From an uncultured Rhodospirillaceae bacterium (GTDB taxonomy: Bacteria > Pseudomonadota > Alphaproteobacteria > Azospirillales > Azospirillaceae): a DNA stretch of 64,000 nt. Under the pieces are notes generated by a model. It worked only from the letters and a program-made list of their open reading frames with translations, did not search any database and was not told the origin of the DNA. Positions within the stretch are counted from its first letter, which is position 1. Each line of letters begins with the position of its first letter. The stretch is from positions 372,001-436,000 of the forward strand of contig CALBDS010000004.1 in assembly GCA_937927415.1 (NCBI GenBank), read 5' to 3'. Position numbers and translations under genes: made by a program. Below, in pieces: positions 1-7,616 of this stretch.

Positions 1-275
1 TAGTGGACCAGCACATGCAGATGGTCGCGCGACAGCAGGCGGCGGCGGTACAGCCGATCGACGGTGCGGATGATGTCGCCCGGTTCGCACGGCCGCGACA
101 CCAGCCCCAGCCCGGCCACGACGCGCGCCCCTTCGGCCTTGGCGATCTGGGCCTGGACCGCCCAGAACCAGGCCTCGGCGGCGTTGGAAAAAGGAATTCC
201 TTCCAGGGTGAAGGGTGTCGCACCGGCCGGCGGCAGAGCCGACGACGGGCGACGATCCAAGACTGCGTGATGCAT
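1..275 (-). CDS. Uncharacterised protein, 3' end outside window
   Basis: Reading frame of 91 visible codons running off the left edge of the window. The ATG at 275 is preceded on the minus strand by AAAGGAGAT at a good distance, which decides the start. The visible residues begin MHHAVLDRRP and contain a Trp-rich helix-like stretch (AEAWFWAVQAQIAKAEGARV) followed by a basic segment (RLYRRRLLSRDHLHVL). No known domain is recognised, and no signal peptide or membrane segment is seen. The last two bases of the window are the first two of a codon starting TA, so the gene could stop there or continue. A candidate promoter upstream overlaps a LexA-type box, so it may be induced by DNA damage; that is inference. 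Function unknown. Confidence 0.7.
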   Translation of the reverse strand, partial: MHHAVLDRRPSSALPPAGATPFTLEGIPFSNAAEAWFWAVQAQIAKAEGARVVAGLGLVSRPCEPGDIIRTVDRLYRRRLLSRDHLHVLVH

Positions 276-378
276 GAAACAATCTCCTTTCTGCCGCGCA
301 AAGCGGGTGCCCGCTGCGGCAAATGACCGCTGCCGGGCTGCCATCGGGACCGGCAGGTATCGTTATGGTGGAAATTTC

Positions 379-414
379 GTTCTCTTTATGTTCATATAAG
401 ACCGACGCCGTCAA
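379..414 (-). promoter_or_regulatory. LexA (SOS) box overlapping a minus-strand promoter
   Basis: GTTC-N7-GTTC lies at 379-393, which is exactly the LexA operator form known for Alphaproteobacteria. On the minus strand a TTGACG -35 (414-409) is followed after 17 bases by ACATAA (391-386), so the box covers the predicted -10 of the leftward gene. A third GTTC is at 430-433, and a TTCATAT/ATATGAA inverted repeat (391-397, 420-426) sits in the same 196-base spacer. The box also lies 79 bases ahead of the rightward S24-type repressor gene and could act on both genes. The box is seen directly; SOS control is inferred. Confidence 0.6.
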
Positions 415-471
415 GCAAAATATGAATATGTTCCTAGAGACGGTCTGGGGGTGTTGTGAGACTATTGTCCC

Positions 472-1104
472 ATGCTCAAACATGCGGACATATGGCGGGC
501 CATCGACCGGCTGGCGGCGCAGAGCGGGCTTTCGGCGTCCGGTCTGGCCCGGCGTGCCGGGCTTGACCCGACCACCTTCAACAAATCCAAGCGCACGACC
601 AGCGACGGCAAGCTGCGCTGGCCGTCCACCGAGAGCATTGCCAAGATTCTGGAAGCCACCAGCGCCTCGTTCGGAGAGTTCGTGGCGCTGGTGGGCGACA
701 CCTCCGGCCCGTCGGCGTTGCAGCGGGTGCCGGTGATCGGCTATGCCCAGGCCGGCAACGCCGGCTATTTCGACGACGCCGGCTTCCCCTCCGGCACCGG
801 CTGGGACGAATTGCTGTTCCCCAGCCTGGGCGACCCCCACGCCTATGCGCTGGAAGTGGCCGGCGATAGCATGGACCCGGTGTACCGCGACGGCGACACC
901 ATCATCGTTTCCCCCGCCGCCCAGATCCGCCGCGGCGACCGCGTGGTGCTGCGCACCAAGGAGGGGGAGGTGATGGCCAAGCAACTGGTGCGGGAAACCG
1001 CCACGCGGGTGGAGCTGATGTCCATCAACCGCGCCCATTCCGACCGCGTGATCCCCCGCGCCGATGTGGCATGGATGGCCCGGATCATCTGGGCCAGCCA
1101 GTAA
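472..1104 (+). CDS. XRE/S24 family self-cleaving transcriptional repressor
   Basis: A 210-residue protein with the CI/LexA layout: an N-terminal helix-turn-helix region (about residues 5-65, with SASGLARRAGLDPTTFNKSK) and a C-terminal S24 peptidase-like domain (about 85-205). The catalytic pair is visible as Ser133 in GDSMD and Lys170 in VMAKQL. A candidate Ala-Gly cleavage bond is at 94-95 in YAQAGNAG. Proteins of this family bind operators as dimers and are inactivated by RecA-stimulated self-cleavage. It lacks the typical LexA N-terminus, so it is a paralogue and not LexA itself. It is transcribed away from an unknown gene, with a LexA-type box between them. Its own targets cannot be read from the sequence. 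Confidence 0.85.
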   Translation: MLKHADIWRAIDRLAAQSGLSASGLARRAGLDPTTFNKSKRTTSDGKLRWPSTESIAKILEATSASFGEFVALVGDTSGPSALQRVPVIGYAQAGNAGYFDDAGFPSGTGWDELLFPSLGDPHAYALEVAGDSMDPVYRDGDTIIVSPAAQIRRGDRVVLRTKEGEVMAKQLVRETATRVELMSINRAHSDRVIPRADVAWMARIIWASQ

Positions 1105-1159
1105 GCGGCCCTACCAGCAAGCACCCTTTTGCGGTTCCGGGCGCCGTGGCGCCGTGGTG

Positions 1160-1207
1160 CCTGCGCCAATCAAAGCCTGCGCCAATCAAAGCCTGCGCCA
1201 ATCAAAG
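1160..1207. repeat. Three perfect tandem copies of a 16-bp unit
   Basis: CCTGCGCCAATCAAAG is repeated exactly three times without spacers at 1160-1175, 1176-1191 and 1192-1207. A shorter duplication of GCGCCGTG lies just before it (1141-1156). The array sits about 55 bases after the stop of the S24 repressor, in a 414-base gap (1105-1518) that otherwise holds only an AT-richer stretch around 1270-1420 and a hairpin at 1469. No coding role is evident. Confidence 0.9.
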
Positions 1208-1468
1208 GTTGTCTGCCCCATCCTATGACGATCGGGGCAATCCGTGCGCGTCCATATCCGCATGGCCGCGCATAATGGTTTCAAGTCTTAACATAAAAAA
1301 TGCAATCAAAATAAAGAGCGAACAACGGCCGATATCCATAGAATCCAGTGCATAGCCGTGCATATTCGATGGTTAAACTGTCGCATCCGAACGATTTATT
1401 TGACACATATCGCGATGTCCGATAGAGACGATTTATGGTCTTGTCGGCACTGGGGCCATTCCCTTGCG

Positions 1469-1496
1469 GTCCATCGCCGATGGGCCGGGCTTTTTT
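1469..1496 (+). terminator. Short hairpin followed by six T
   Basis: GGTCCATCG/CGATGGGCC at 1469-1487 is an almost perfect inverted repeat with one G-T pair, followed by TTTTTT at 1491-1496. It could be a factor-independent terminator for the upstream repressor, or an attenuator just ahead of the binding-protein gene at 1519. The loop is very tight, so the outer pairs must carry the stem; moderate support only. Confidence 0.35.
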
Positions 1497-1518
1497 CCAT
1501 TCTCCGGGATTGTTCACC

Positions 1519-2562
1519 ATGCCGTCGTTTTGCAAGATCGCGCGGATTGCCGCTGCGTCGGTGCTGTCCGCTTCGCTGTTCGCATCCGTCCTGACCGGCG
1601 GGGGAACGGCCCTGGCCCAAACAGCGCCGGGGGCGGAAAAGGAAATCCGCTTTTCCCACCATTTCCCGGAAAACCCCAACGACTGGCGCCACGCCTATCC
1701 CCTGGCGTTCGCCAACGCGCTGAACAGCGCCAACGTCGGGCTGAAGGTGGTGCTGTTCCCCGACCAGAAGCTGATGCGCGCCAAGGAGCAATGGGGTGCG
1801 CTGGGCAAGGGGGCGGTGGACATGTCCATGTTCTCGCTGGCCGAACTCGCCGAAGGCGTGCCGGAGGTGCACGCGCTGGGGCTGCCCGCCATGATCCGCG
1901 ACGCCGACCACGCCCGCCGTCTGGCTGCATCCCCCTTCATGGACCGGCTGCGCACCCTGACCGAGGGCCAGGGGGTGACGGTGCTGGAAGGCGTGTGGCT
2001 GTCGGGCAGCGTCGGCAGCGCCAAGGAATGCGTCAACACCCCCAGCGATCTGGTGGGCATGGCCGTGCGCACCTCGTCCAAGGCGCTGGACGCGCTGTTC
2101 GAGGGGGCCGGTGCCCTGACCGTCTCCCTGCCCAGTTCGGAACTGCAAAAGGGGCTGAAGACCGGGGCGCTGGACGGGCTGACCTTTCCGGTCGCCTCCT
2201 TCGTGTCCAGCACCATCCGGGACGAGCTGAAATGCCTGACCCTGCCGGGTGACGGAACGCTGTACTTCATCTATGCCCCGCTGGTGATATCGAAGGCGAC
2301 GATGGCCGGGCTGACCGACGCCCAGCGCGACGCGGTGCGCACCGCCGCCCACACCGCCACCGTGACGGTCCAGAAGCAGATCGACGGCATGAACGCCGAT
2401 GCCGCCGCCATCTTCACCAAGGCCGGGGTCCAGGTGCGCACGCTGGACGCCGCCTCGTTCGCCGCGTGGCGGGCGGATGCGGAACGGACCTCCTTCCCCG
2501 CCTTCGCCAAATCCTCCCCCAACGCGGCGGAGGTCCTGGACCTGATGAAGGCCGTGCCCTGA
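1519..2562 (+). CDS. TRAP-type (DctP-like) periplasmic substrate-binding protein
   Basis: A 347-residue exported binding protein. The start at 1519 is chosen over the upstream in-frame ATG at 1435 because it places a normal signal peptide at the N-terminus (basic MPSFCKIAR, hydrophobic core, cleavage near ALAQ-TAPG). The mature part begins with IRFSHHFPEN and carries the family pattern NTPSDLVGMAVRTS and LQKGLKTGALDGLTFP, the region that contacts carboxylate ligands in DctP-family proteins. No DctQ or DctM membrane subunits are next to it. The next gene, 58 bases downstream, is a chemoreceptor. It may therefore present a ligand, probably an organic acid, for chemotaxis and not for uptake; that role is inferred. 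Confidence 0.85.
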   Translation: MPSFCKIARIAAASVLSASLFASVLTGGGTALAQTAPGAEKEIRFSHHFPENPNDWRHAYPLAFANALNSANVGLKVVLFPDQKLMRAKEQWGALGKGAVDMSMFSLAELAEGVPEVHALGLPAMIRDADHARRLAASPFMDRLRTLTEGQGVTVLEGVWLSGSVGSAKECVNTPSDLVGMAVRTSSKALDALFEGAGALTVSLPSSELQKGLKTGALDGLTFPVASFVSSTIRDELKCLTLPGDGTLYFIYAPLVISKATMAGLTDAQRDAVRTAAHTATVTVQKQIDGMNADAAAIFTKAGVQVRTLDAASFAAWRADAERTSFPAFAKSSPNAAEVLDLMKAVP

Positions 2563-2620
2563 TCCGGTTCCGCGCCGTCCGCCCTTCCCCTTACGCATCG
2601 TTCGACTGAAGGAGGCCGAC

Positions 2621-4735
2621 ATGACGATCGGCACGAGCATCGGCACACGCCTGATCCTGGCTTTCGCCGTGGTGGTGTCCATGCTGGTGGCGTCCGCCGG
2701 GGCTGCGATTTACGCCTTCGGCGTGGCAGCCGGCTCCCTGGACCGGATCGCGGGCAACGCCGTCCCGCACATCCTGGCCGCCAAGTCGCTGGCCGGGGCC
2801 AGCCAGACGCTGATGGCCCAGATGCCCCAGTTGGCCCAGGCCGACACGCCGGAGGAAAAGCGCGCGTTCCACGCCGCCGCCCTCAAGACTATGGCCGAGA
2901 TGGAAACCCTGCTGCAGGCTCTGGGCAGCGGGGCCGGGCAAACGGACGACCTGCGCAGCGCCCTGACCGCGGCGAAGGAACGGGAAGCGGCGGTCGATCA
3001 GGTGGCGGGCCGCGTGCTGGCTCTGGAGGCGCGCAGCCTCCAGACCGCCGCCGCCATCGCCGCCACGGTGGGGGAGGTGCGCAGCACCGCCGAACCGCTG
3101 CGCGCCCGCTGGCAGGCCCTGGCCGACCGCGCCCGCGGCGACCTCGGCCGCAGCGACACCGAGGAGGCGCGCAAGGCGCTTCTGGCGAAGATGCTGCTCC
3201 AGGCCATGGACGGGCTGCGGCCGCTGGACGTGATCGAACGGGAAAGCACCACCATGCTGGGGCTGGTGCCGGAAACCGTGGGCGCCACGACCGCCGCCGC
3301 CATCGACGTGACCGCCATGCGCGCCGGAAACGCCATCACCGCCCTGCGCGACGCATCCAAGGTCGATCCCCGTCTGGCCAACACCATGACCCCCATCCTG
3401 GACCGGCTGAACGCCCAGATGACGGGGCCGGACGGGCTGATCACCCTGCAGCGCCAGACGCTGGAGGCCCAGCGCGAACGGACCGCCGGTCTGGCCGCCA
3501 GTGCGGCCGCTTCCGAACGCCTGTCGCAGACCGCGGGTGCCATCGCCCAGTCGGCATCCCGCGACATCACCGCCGTCACCGACGCCACCCGCGCCACCGT
3601 CACCGACAGCCGGACCCTGCTGATTACCGTGGCGGCGGTTGGCATCCTGATTACGGTGCTGATCGTGTGGCGCTATGTGGGCCGCAGCCTCATCGCCCGC
3701 CTGACCACCCTGGAAAAGGCCATGCTGCGGCTGGCGGAGGGGGATTCCTCCGTCACCATCGACGACCGGGGATCGGACGAGATCGCCGCCATGGCCCGCG
3801 CGCTGGAGGTGTTCCGCGTCAACGCCGCCGAGGTCGCCCGCCTGAGCGAGGAACAGCAGCGCATGGCCCAGCGGGCGGACGAGGAGCGGCGCACCGACCT
3901 GCGCCGTCTGGCCGACGCCTTCGAATCCTCGGTTTCGGGGCTGGTCGAACGGGTCACCGAATCGGCCCAGAGAATGCGGACCACCGCCCACACCATGGCC
4001 TCGTCCGCCGGGGATTCCAGCCAGCGTTCGACGGTGATCGCCGACGCCGCCGGTCAGGCATCGCAGAACGTGCAGACCGCCGCGGCGGCGGCCACCGAAC
4101 TCACCGCGTCGGTGGACGAGATCGGGCGGCAGGCGTCGGCCTCCGCCACGTCGGCGGCCACCGCCGCCGAGGCCGCACGCCGCACCAGCGCCACGGTGGA
4201 CAGCCTGGGCGCCGCCACCGCCCGCATCGACGATGTGGTGCGGGTCATCACCGACGTGTCGGGCCGCACCAAGCTGCTGGCGCTCAACGCCACCATCGAA
4301 GCCGCCCGCGCGGGCGAGGCCGGCAAGGGCTTCGCCGTGGTGGCCGGAGAGGTCAAGGCCCTGTCCGAACAGGCCTCGTCCGCCAGCCAGGACATCGCCA
4401 CCCAGGTGACCGACATCCAGCGCGCCATCCACGAGGCGGTCAGCGCCATCCGCGGCATCGGCGAAGCCATCGAGGGGCTGGAGCAGACCTCCTTCTCCAT
4501 CTCCTCGGCGGTGGAGCAGCAGGCGGCGGCCACCCGTGACATCGCCCAAAGCATCCAGCGGGCCGCCAACGGCACCCGCGACGTGTCGGACAACATCGGG
4601 ATGGTCCGGGACGCCGCCGTACAGACCGGATCGGACGCCGGAGTGTCCCAGTCCGCCGCCGACGCCCTGTCCCAGGACGTGGAGCGGCTGAGCACCCAGA
4701 TCGCCGAATTCCTGCGCACGGTCCGGGCCGCCTGA
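2621..4735 (+). CDS. Methyl-accepting chemotaxis protein
   Basis: A transmembrane chemoreceptor of 704 residues with a strong AAGGAGG ribosome site ahead of the ATG. The order is a first membrane helix (about 10-32), a large and mostly helical periplasmic region of some 300 residues, a second membrane helix (about 330-350), HAMP (about 352-405), and a cytoplasmic signalling domain. The domain's conserved hairpin tip is clear near residue 551 (LALNATIEAARAGEAGKGF). It would control CheA-CheW kinase activity at polar arrays. It follows a lone periplasmic binding protein by 58 bases, suggesting one operon and a binding-protein-dependent receptor. The ligand is unknown. No C-terminal CheR-docking pentapeptide is seen. 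Confidence 0.93.
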   Translation: MTIGTSIGTRLILAFAVVVSMLVASAGAAIYAFGVAAGSLDRIAGNAVPHILAAKSLAGASQTLMAQMPQLAQADTPEEKRAFHAAALKTMAEMETLLQALGSGAGQTDDLRSALTAAKEREAAVDQVAGRVLALEARSLQTAAAIAATVGEVRSTAEPLRARWQALADRARGDLGRSDTEEARKALLAKMLLQAMDGLRPLDVIERESTTMLGLVPETVGATTAAAIDVTAMRAGNAITALRDASKVDPRLANTMTPILDRLNAQMTGPDGLITLQRQTLEAQRERTAGLAASAAASERLSQTAGAIAQSASRDITAVTDATRATVTDSRTLLITVAAVGILITVLIVWRYVGRSLIARLTTLEKAMLRLAEGDSSVTIDDRGSDEIAAMARALEVFRVNAAEVARLSEEQQRMAQRADEERRTDLRRLADAFESSVSGLVERVTESAQRMRTTAHTMASSAGDSSQRSTVIADAAGQASQNVQTAAAAATELTASVDEIGRQASASATSAATAAEAARRTSATVDSLGAATARIDDVVRVITDVSGRTKLLALNATIEAARAGEAGKGFAVVAGEVKALSEQASSASQDIATQVTDIQRAIHEAVSAIRGIGEAIEGLEQTSFSISSAVEQQAAATRDIAQSIQRAANGTRDVSDNIGMVRDAAVQTGSDAGVSQSAADALSQDVERLSTQIAEFLRTVRAA

Positions 4736-4736
4736 T

Positions 4737-5321
4737 TTATACGGTACCGATCATTTCCCGCGTGCTGTCCGGCACGCGGGAATGGTCCACGATATGCTGG
4801 ACCGTAAAGGGTGCCCGCACCCCGCCGCTGAACAGTTCGGCGCATTCCAGCGCCCGGCGCACCCGGCTTTCCGCCGACAGGCCGGCGGTGGACGCCAGCG
4901 CCCCCAGCGCGTAATCGGCGCCGCAGCCGATGGCGTGATAGCCGCGCATGGCCTCCCCCACCTGATAATCCGACTGGATCGAGAACAGCCGCCCCTCGGT
5001 CGCCACCAGGAAATTGCCGCCGGTTTCCACCTCGTTGGAACGGTGGGCATAGCCGCCGTCCTTGAGCACCTGGCGCACGGCATCCACGAAATCGATCACC
5101 ATATAGTGGAACAGGTCCTGCCCCGCCGTCCGCGGCGGCGGCACCAGACGGTGGGCCAGCAACTGGCCCATGCGGAACGAGTTGGTGAAGCCGATCAGCA
5201 TCTCCCCATTGCGGAAGACCTTGGTGTCGGCGCGCACGGTGATGTCCAGCCCCGACACCCCGGCGCTGTCGCCGCCCATCCACACCCGATTACCGTCCAC
5301 CAGCCCCACGATGCAGGTCAT
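4737..5321 (-). CDS. Proteasome-like Ntn-hydrolase family protein
   Basis: A 194-residue protein starting MTCIVGLVDG and continuing WMGGDSAGVSG, which resembles the N-terminal strand pattern of proteasome beta/HslV-like hydrolases with Thr2 as a possible nucleophile after Met removal. Further family-like blocks are FRNGEMLIGFTNSFRMGQLL and IGCGADYALGAL. It is shorter than the Anbu subfamily and has no HslU or other ATPase partner nearby. A good ribosome site (AGAAGGGG) precedes the ATG at 5321. It converges with the chemoreceptor, leaving one base between the stops. Protease activity and substrate are not established; similar uncharacterised proteins are known in actinomycetes and proteobacteria. 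Confidence 0.7.
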   Translation of the reverse strand: MTCIVGLVDGNRVWMGGDSAGVSGLDITVRADTKVFRNGEMLIGFTNSFRMGQLLAHRLVPPPRTAGQDLFHYMVIDFVDAVRQVLKDGGYAHRSNEVETGGNFLVATEGRLFSIQSDYQVGEAMRGYHAIGCGADYALGALASTAGLSAESRVRRALECAELFSGGVRAPFTVQHIVDHSRVPDSTREMIGTV

Positions 5322-5452
5322 CGCAACACCCCTTCTCCACAGCCGGAAACCGGGGGTCAGCCTGCGGGTCCATGGTTAACGCGGCATTGACGATGCTGTG
5401 ACCTTTTCCGGGCCGGTCTTGGGGGCCAGGGCAACGAACTCCGGTACACTTT

Positions 5453-5626
5453 CCCTCTCCCGTCCCGGGAGAGGGGGAGGGGGAGGGCCGGATTTCGCGC
5501 CGAAGGCCCGAAATCCGTTGCGAAGCAACGCCAAATCTCATGTTTCGAGAGCCTGACGGCTCGATTGTCGGGCTTTCGCGCGACAATCGGCCCTCACCCT
5601 ATCCCTCTCCCCGGCGGGGAGAGGGG
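5453..5626. repeat. Compound intergenic repeat of six consecutive hairpins
   Basis: Six inverted repeats follow one another in 174 bases: CCCTCTCCC/GGGAGAGGG (5453-5475), CGGATTTCG/CGAAATCCG (5489-5517), CGTTGC/GCAACG (5516-5530), GAGCC/GGCTC (5549-5562), CGATTGTCG/CGACAATCG (5562-5589) and CCCTCTCCCC/GGGGAGAGGG (5603-5625). The outer two share the same CCTCTCC core and bracket the rest. The whole lies in the 320-base gap (5322-5641) between an Ntn-hydrolase gene and a TetR gene, both read leftward. It looks like a REP/BIME-type mobile intergenic element. A simpler relative of the outer hairpin is at 53887-53916. Confidence 0.8.
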
Positions 5627-5641
5627 AACTGTCCCGGTTCG

Positions 5642-6289
5642 TTAACCTGAGTTCGTTGCCCGGTCTCGGGGGGCCAGCCCCGCGGCCAGGGTGTGGGCCA
5701 GGGTGTCGGCCACCCGGCGCAGCCGTCCGGGATCCTCGTCGAACACCACCTGTTCCAGAAAGCCCAGGCTGAAGCTGAGCGAGGCCAGACCGGCGGCCAT
5801 CGCCGGCAGATCGGCGTCGGCGGTGATGTCCCCCCGCTCGCGGAAGGATTCCAGCCGTTTCAGGATGCAGGGGATGCGGGTGTCCGACAGGGTGCGCCCC
5901 ATCTCCGCGGCGATGGCCGGGTCCACCAGGGCACGGTTCAGCATCACGCGGGTGAAATCGCGGCAGGCCCAGGAATGGGCGATCTGCTGCGCCAGGATCG
6001 CCGCCAGATCCTGTTCCAGCGACTCGCCCAAGGGCGGCAGGGCGCACCCCTGCCCCTCGGCGTGGTTGTAATGCTCGACGACCGCCAGCAGCAGCCCGTT
6101 CTTGCCGTTGAAATACCGCTGGATCAACTGCTCGTTCACACCGGCCCGCGCGGCGATTTCGCGGGTGGTGGCCGCGTCGAACCCGCGTTCGGCAAAGGTG
6201 AATTTGGCCGCCTCCAGCAAGGCCGCCGTCGTCGCTTCCCGGCTGCGGCGGCGGGGAACCGTGTCGTCCGCGGTGTCGTCGATGGTCAT
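5642..6289 (-). CDS. TetR family transcriptional regulator (NemR-like context)
   Basis: A 215-residue regulator with an N-terminal helix-turn-helix typical of TetR (EIAARAGVNEQLIQRYFNG, about residues 40-60) and a helical C-terminal ligand domain. The ATG at 6289 is preferred to an in-frame ATG at 6460 because residues before it show no family similarity and would cover the divergent promoter. It is transcribed away from an old-yellow-enzyme gene, and an inverted repeat suited to a TetR dimer lies in the 148-base gap. In Escherichia coli NemR, also TetR-type, controls nemA in response to electrophiles. The same role is likely here but inferred from context. Confidence 0.82.
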   Translation of the reverse strand: MTIDDTADDTVPRRRSREATTAALLEAAKFTFAERGFDAATTREIAARAGVNEQLIQRYFNGKNGLLLAVVEHYNHAEGQGCALPPLGESLEQDLAAILAQQIAHSWACRDFTRVMLNRALVDPAIAAEMGRTLSDTRIPCILKRLESFRERGDITADADLPAMAAGLASLSFSLGFLEQVVFDEDPGRLRRVADTLAHTLAAGLAPRDRATNSG

Positions 6290-6335
6290 GATGTCGCTGC
6301 TCCCTCCCCTCGATAATAAGGAGCCGTCAGCGGGC

Positions 6336-6376
6336 TTGACAAGGGCGCTGGCGTGATGAAGTATGTACTCACATAC
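6336..6376 (+). promoter_or_regulatory. Promoter and probable TetR operator for the OYE gene
   Basis: TTGACA at 6336-6341 is followed after 17 bases by the weak -10 AAGTAT (6359-6364). The perfect inverted repeat GTATGT-ACTC-ACATAC (6361-6376) starts within that -10, so a bound repressor would block the polymerase. The site lies between the divergent TetR and ene-reductase genes, as expected for autoregulation plus control of the neighbour. Confidence 0.6.
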
Positions 6377-6437
6377 ATACAACGTGCCGTTCTTTCCACG
6401 GCCCCCTTTTCCGACGCTCACAGGGAGCATTCTCCAC

Positions 6438-7544
6438 ATGACCACCGTTGATCTGTTCACCCCGATCCGCCTGGGCGATTACACCCTGCCCAACCGCATG
6501 GCGATGGCCCCCCTGACCCGCAGCCGGGCCGGGGCCGGCAATGTGCCGACGGCGCTGATGGCGGACTATTACACCCAGCGGGCCACCGCCGGCCTCATCA
6601 TCACCGAAGCGACGCAGGTCCTCCCCACCGGCCAGGGCTATCCCAACACGCCGGGCATCCACACCGCCGAACAGGCCGCCGGCTGGCGCACCATCACCGA
6701 CGGCGTGCACGCCAAGGGCGGCCATATGTTCATGCAGATCTGGCACGTGGGGCGCATTTCGCATGCCATGTTCCAGCCGGGCGGTGCCGCCCCCGTCGCC
6801 CCGTCGGCCATCACCGCCAAGGGCGAATTGTTCACCGGCGACGGGATGAAGCCCTTCTCCACCCCGCGCGCGCTGGAACTTGACGAGATTCCGGGGCTGG
6901 TCGCCGCCTTTGCCGACGCCGCCAAGCGCGCGGTGTTCGACGCCGGTCTGGACGGGGTGGAGGTCCATGGGGCCAACGGTTATCTGATCGACCAGTTCCT
7001 GCGCGACAGCACCAACCACCGCACGGATGCCTATGGCGGTCCGGTGGCCAACCGCGCCCGCTTCCTGCTGGAGGTGACCGAAGCGGTGGTGAAGGCGGTG
7101 GGTCCGGGCCGCGTCGGCGTGCGGCTGTCGCCCAACGGCGTCTTCAACGACATCCGCGACAGCGATCCGGCCGGCACCTTCGGCTACGCGGTCGAGGCGC
7201 TGAACGGCTTCAACCTCGCCTATCTGCACATCATCGAGGGCAAGGACGGCACGCCGATGGCCCCGGCCGCCGGAGCGACCCGTCTGGCCGGCGACCTGCG
7301 GCGGGCGTACAAGGGCACCTTCATGCTGAACGGCGGCTTCTACAGCCGCGCCGCCGCCGATGCGGCGCTGGCGGCGGGTGACGCCGATCTGGTGAGCATC
7401 GGCATCCCCTTCATCGCCAACCCCGACCTTGTGGAACGGTTCCGCACGGGGGCAGCACTCAACACCCCGGACCAGACCAGCTTCTACGGCGGCGATGCCA
7501 AGGGGTACACCGACTATCCCACGCTGGAAACCGTCGCCGCGTAA
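6438..7544 (+). CDS. nemA: Old yellow enzyme family alkene reductase
   Basis: A 368-residue FMN-dependent ene-reductase. It starts MTTVDLFTPIRLGDYTLPNR, the usual OYE N-terminus, and carries the substrate-binding pair in VEVHGANGYLIDQFLRD (His and Asn) and the following HRTDAYGG block. The C-terminal half has the FMN phosphate-binding LNGGFYSRAAADAAL and GIPFIANPDLVERF segments. Enzymes of this class reduce N-ethylmaleimide, nitrate esters and other electrophilic alkenes with NADPH. The start at 6438 lies after an AGGGAG ribosome site. Regulation by the divergent TetR gene through the inverted repeat near 6361 is likely. The exact substrate range cannot be read from the sequence. Confidence 0.9.
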   Translation: MTTVDLFTPIRLGDYTLPNRMAMAPLTRSRAGAGNVPTALMADYYTQRATAGLIITEATQVLPTGQGYPNTPGIHTAEQAAGWRTITDGVHAKGGHMFMQIWHVGRISHAMFQPGGAAPVAPSAITAKGELFTGDGMKPFSTPRALELDEIPGLVAAFADAAKRAVFDAGLDGVEVHGANGYLIDQFLRDSTNHRTDAYGGPVANRARFLLEVTEAVVKAVGPGRVGVRLSPNGVFNDIRDSDPAGTFGYAVEALNGFNLAYLHIIEGKDGTPMAPAAGATRLAGDLRRAYKGTFMLNGGFYSRAAADAALAAGDADLVSIGIPFIANPDLVERFRTGAALNTPDQTSFYGGDAKGYTDYPTLETVAA

Positions 7545-7556
7545 GGGCCCCAAAAG

Positions 7557-7587
7557 AAAAGGCCGCATCCCGAGGGATGCGGCCTTT
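7557..7587. terminator. Bidirectional terminator between nemA and rpsD
   Basis: A 10-base perfect stem, GGCCGCATCC (7561-7570) with GGATGCGGCC (7575-7584), has the loop CGAG, AAAA before it and TTT after it. It lies between the convergent nemA and rpsD genes and can serve both. Confidence 0.8.
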
Positions 7588-7616
7588 CCGTTTCGGCGAT
7601 GGGACGCCGGAACCGA

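Noticed and set aside
1435..1518. Upstream start for the TRAP binding protein
   Set aside because: It would put 28 unconserved residues before a normal signal peptide and would cross the hairpin and T-run at 1469-1496.
2591..4549. 652-codon minus-strand frame opposite the chemoreceptor
   Set aside because: Antisense shadow; the plus strand encodes a complete methyl-accepting protein with a strong ribosome site.
5453..5626. CRISPR array
   Set aside because: The hairpins are all different and there are no equal repeats with unique spacers; no cas genes nearby.
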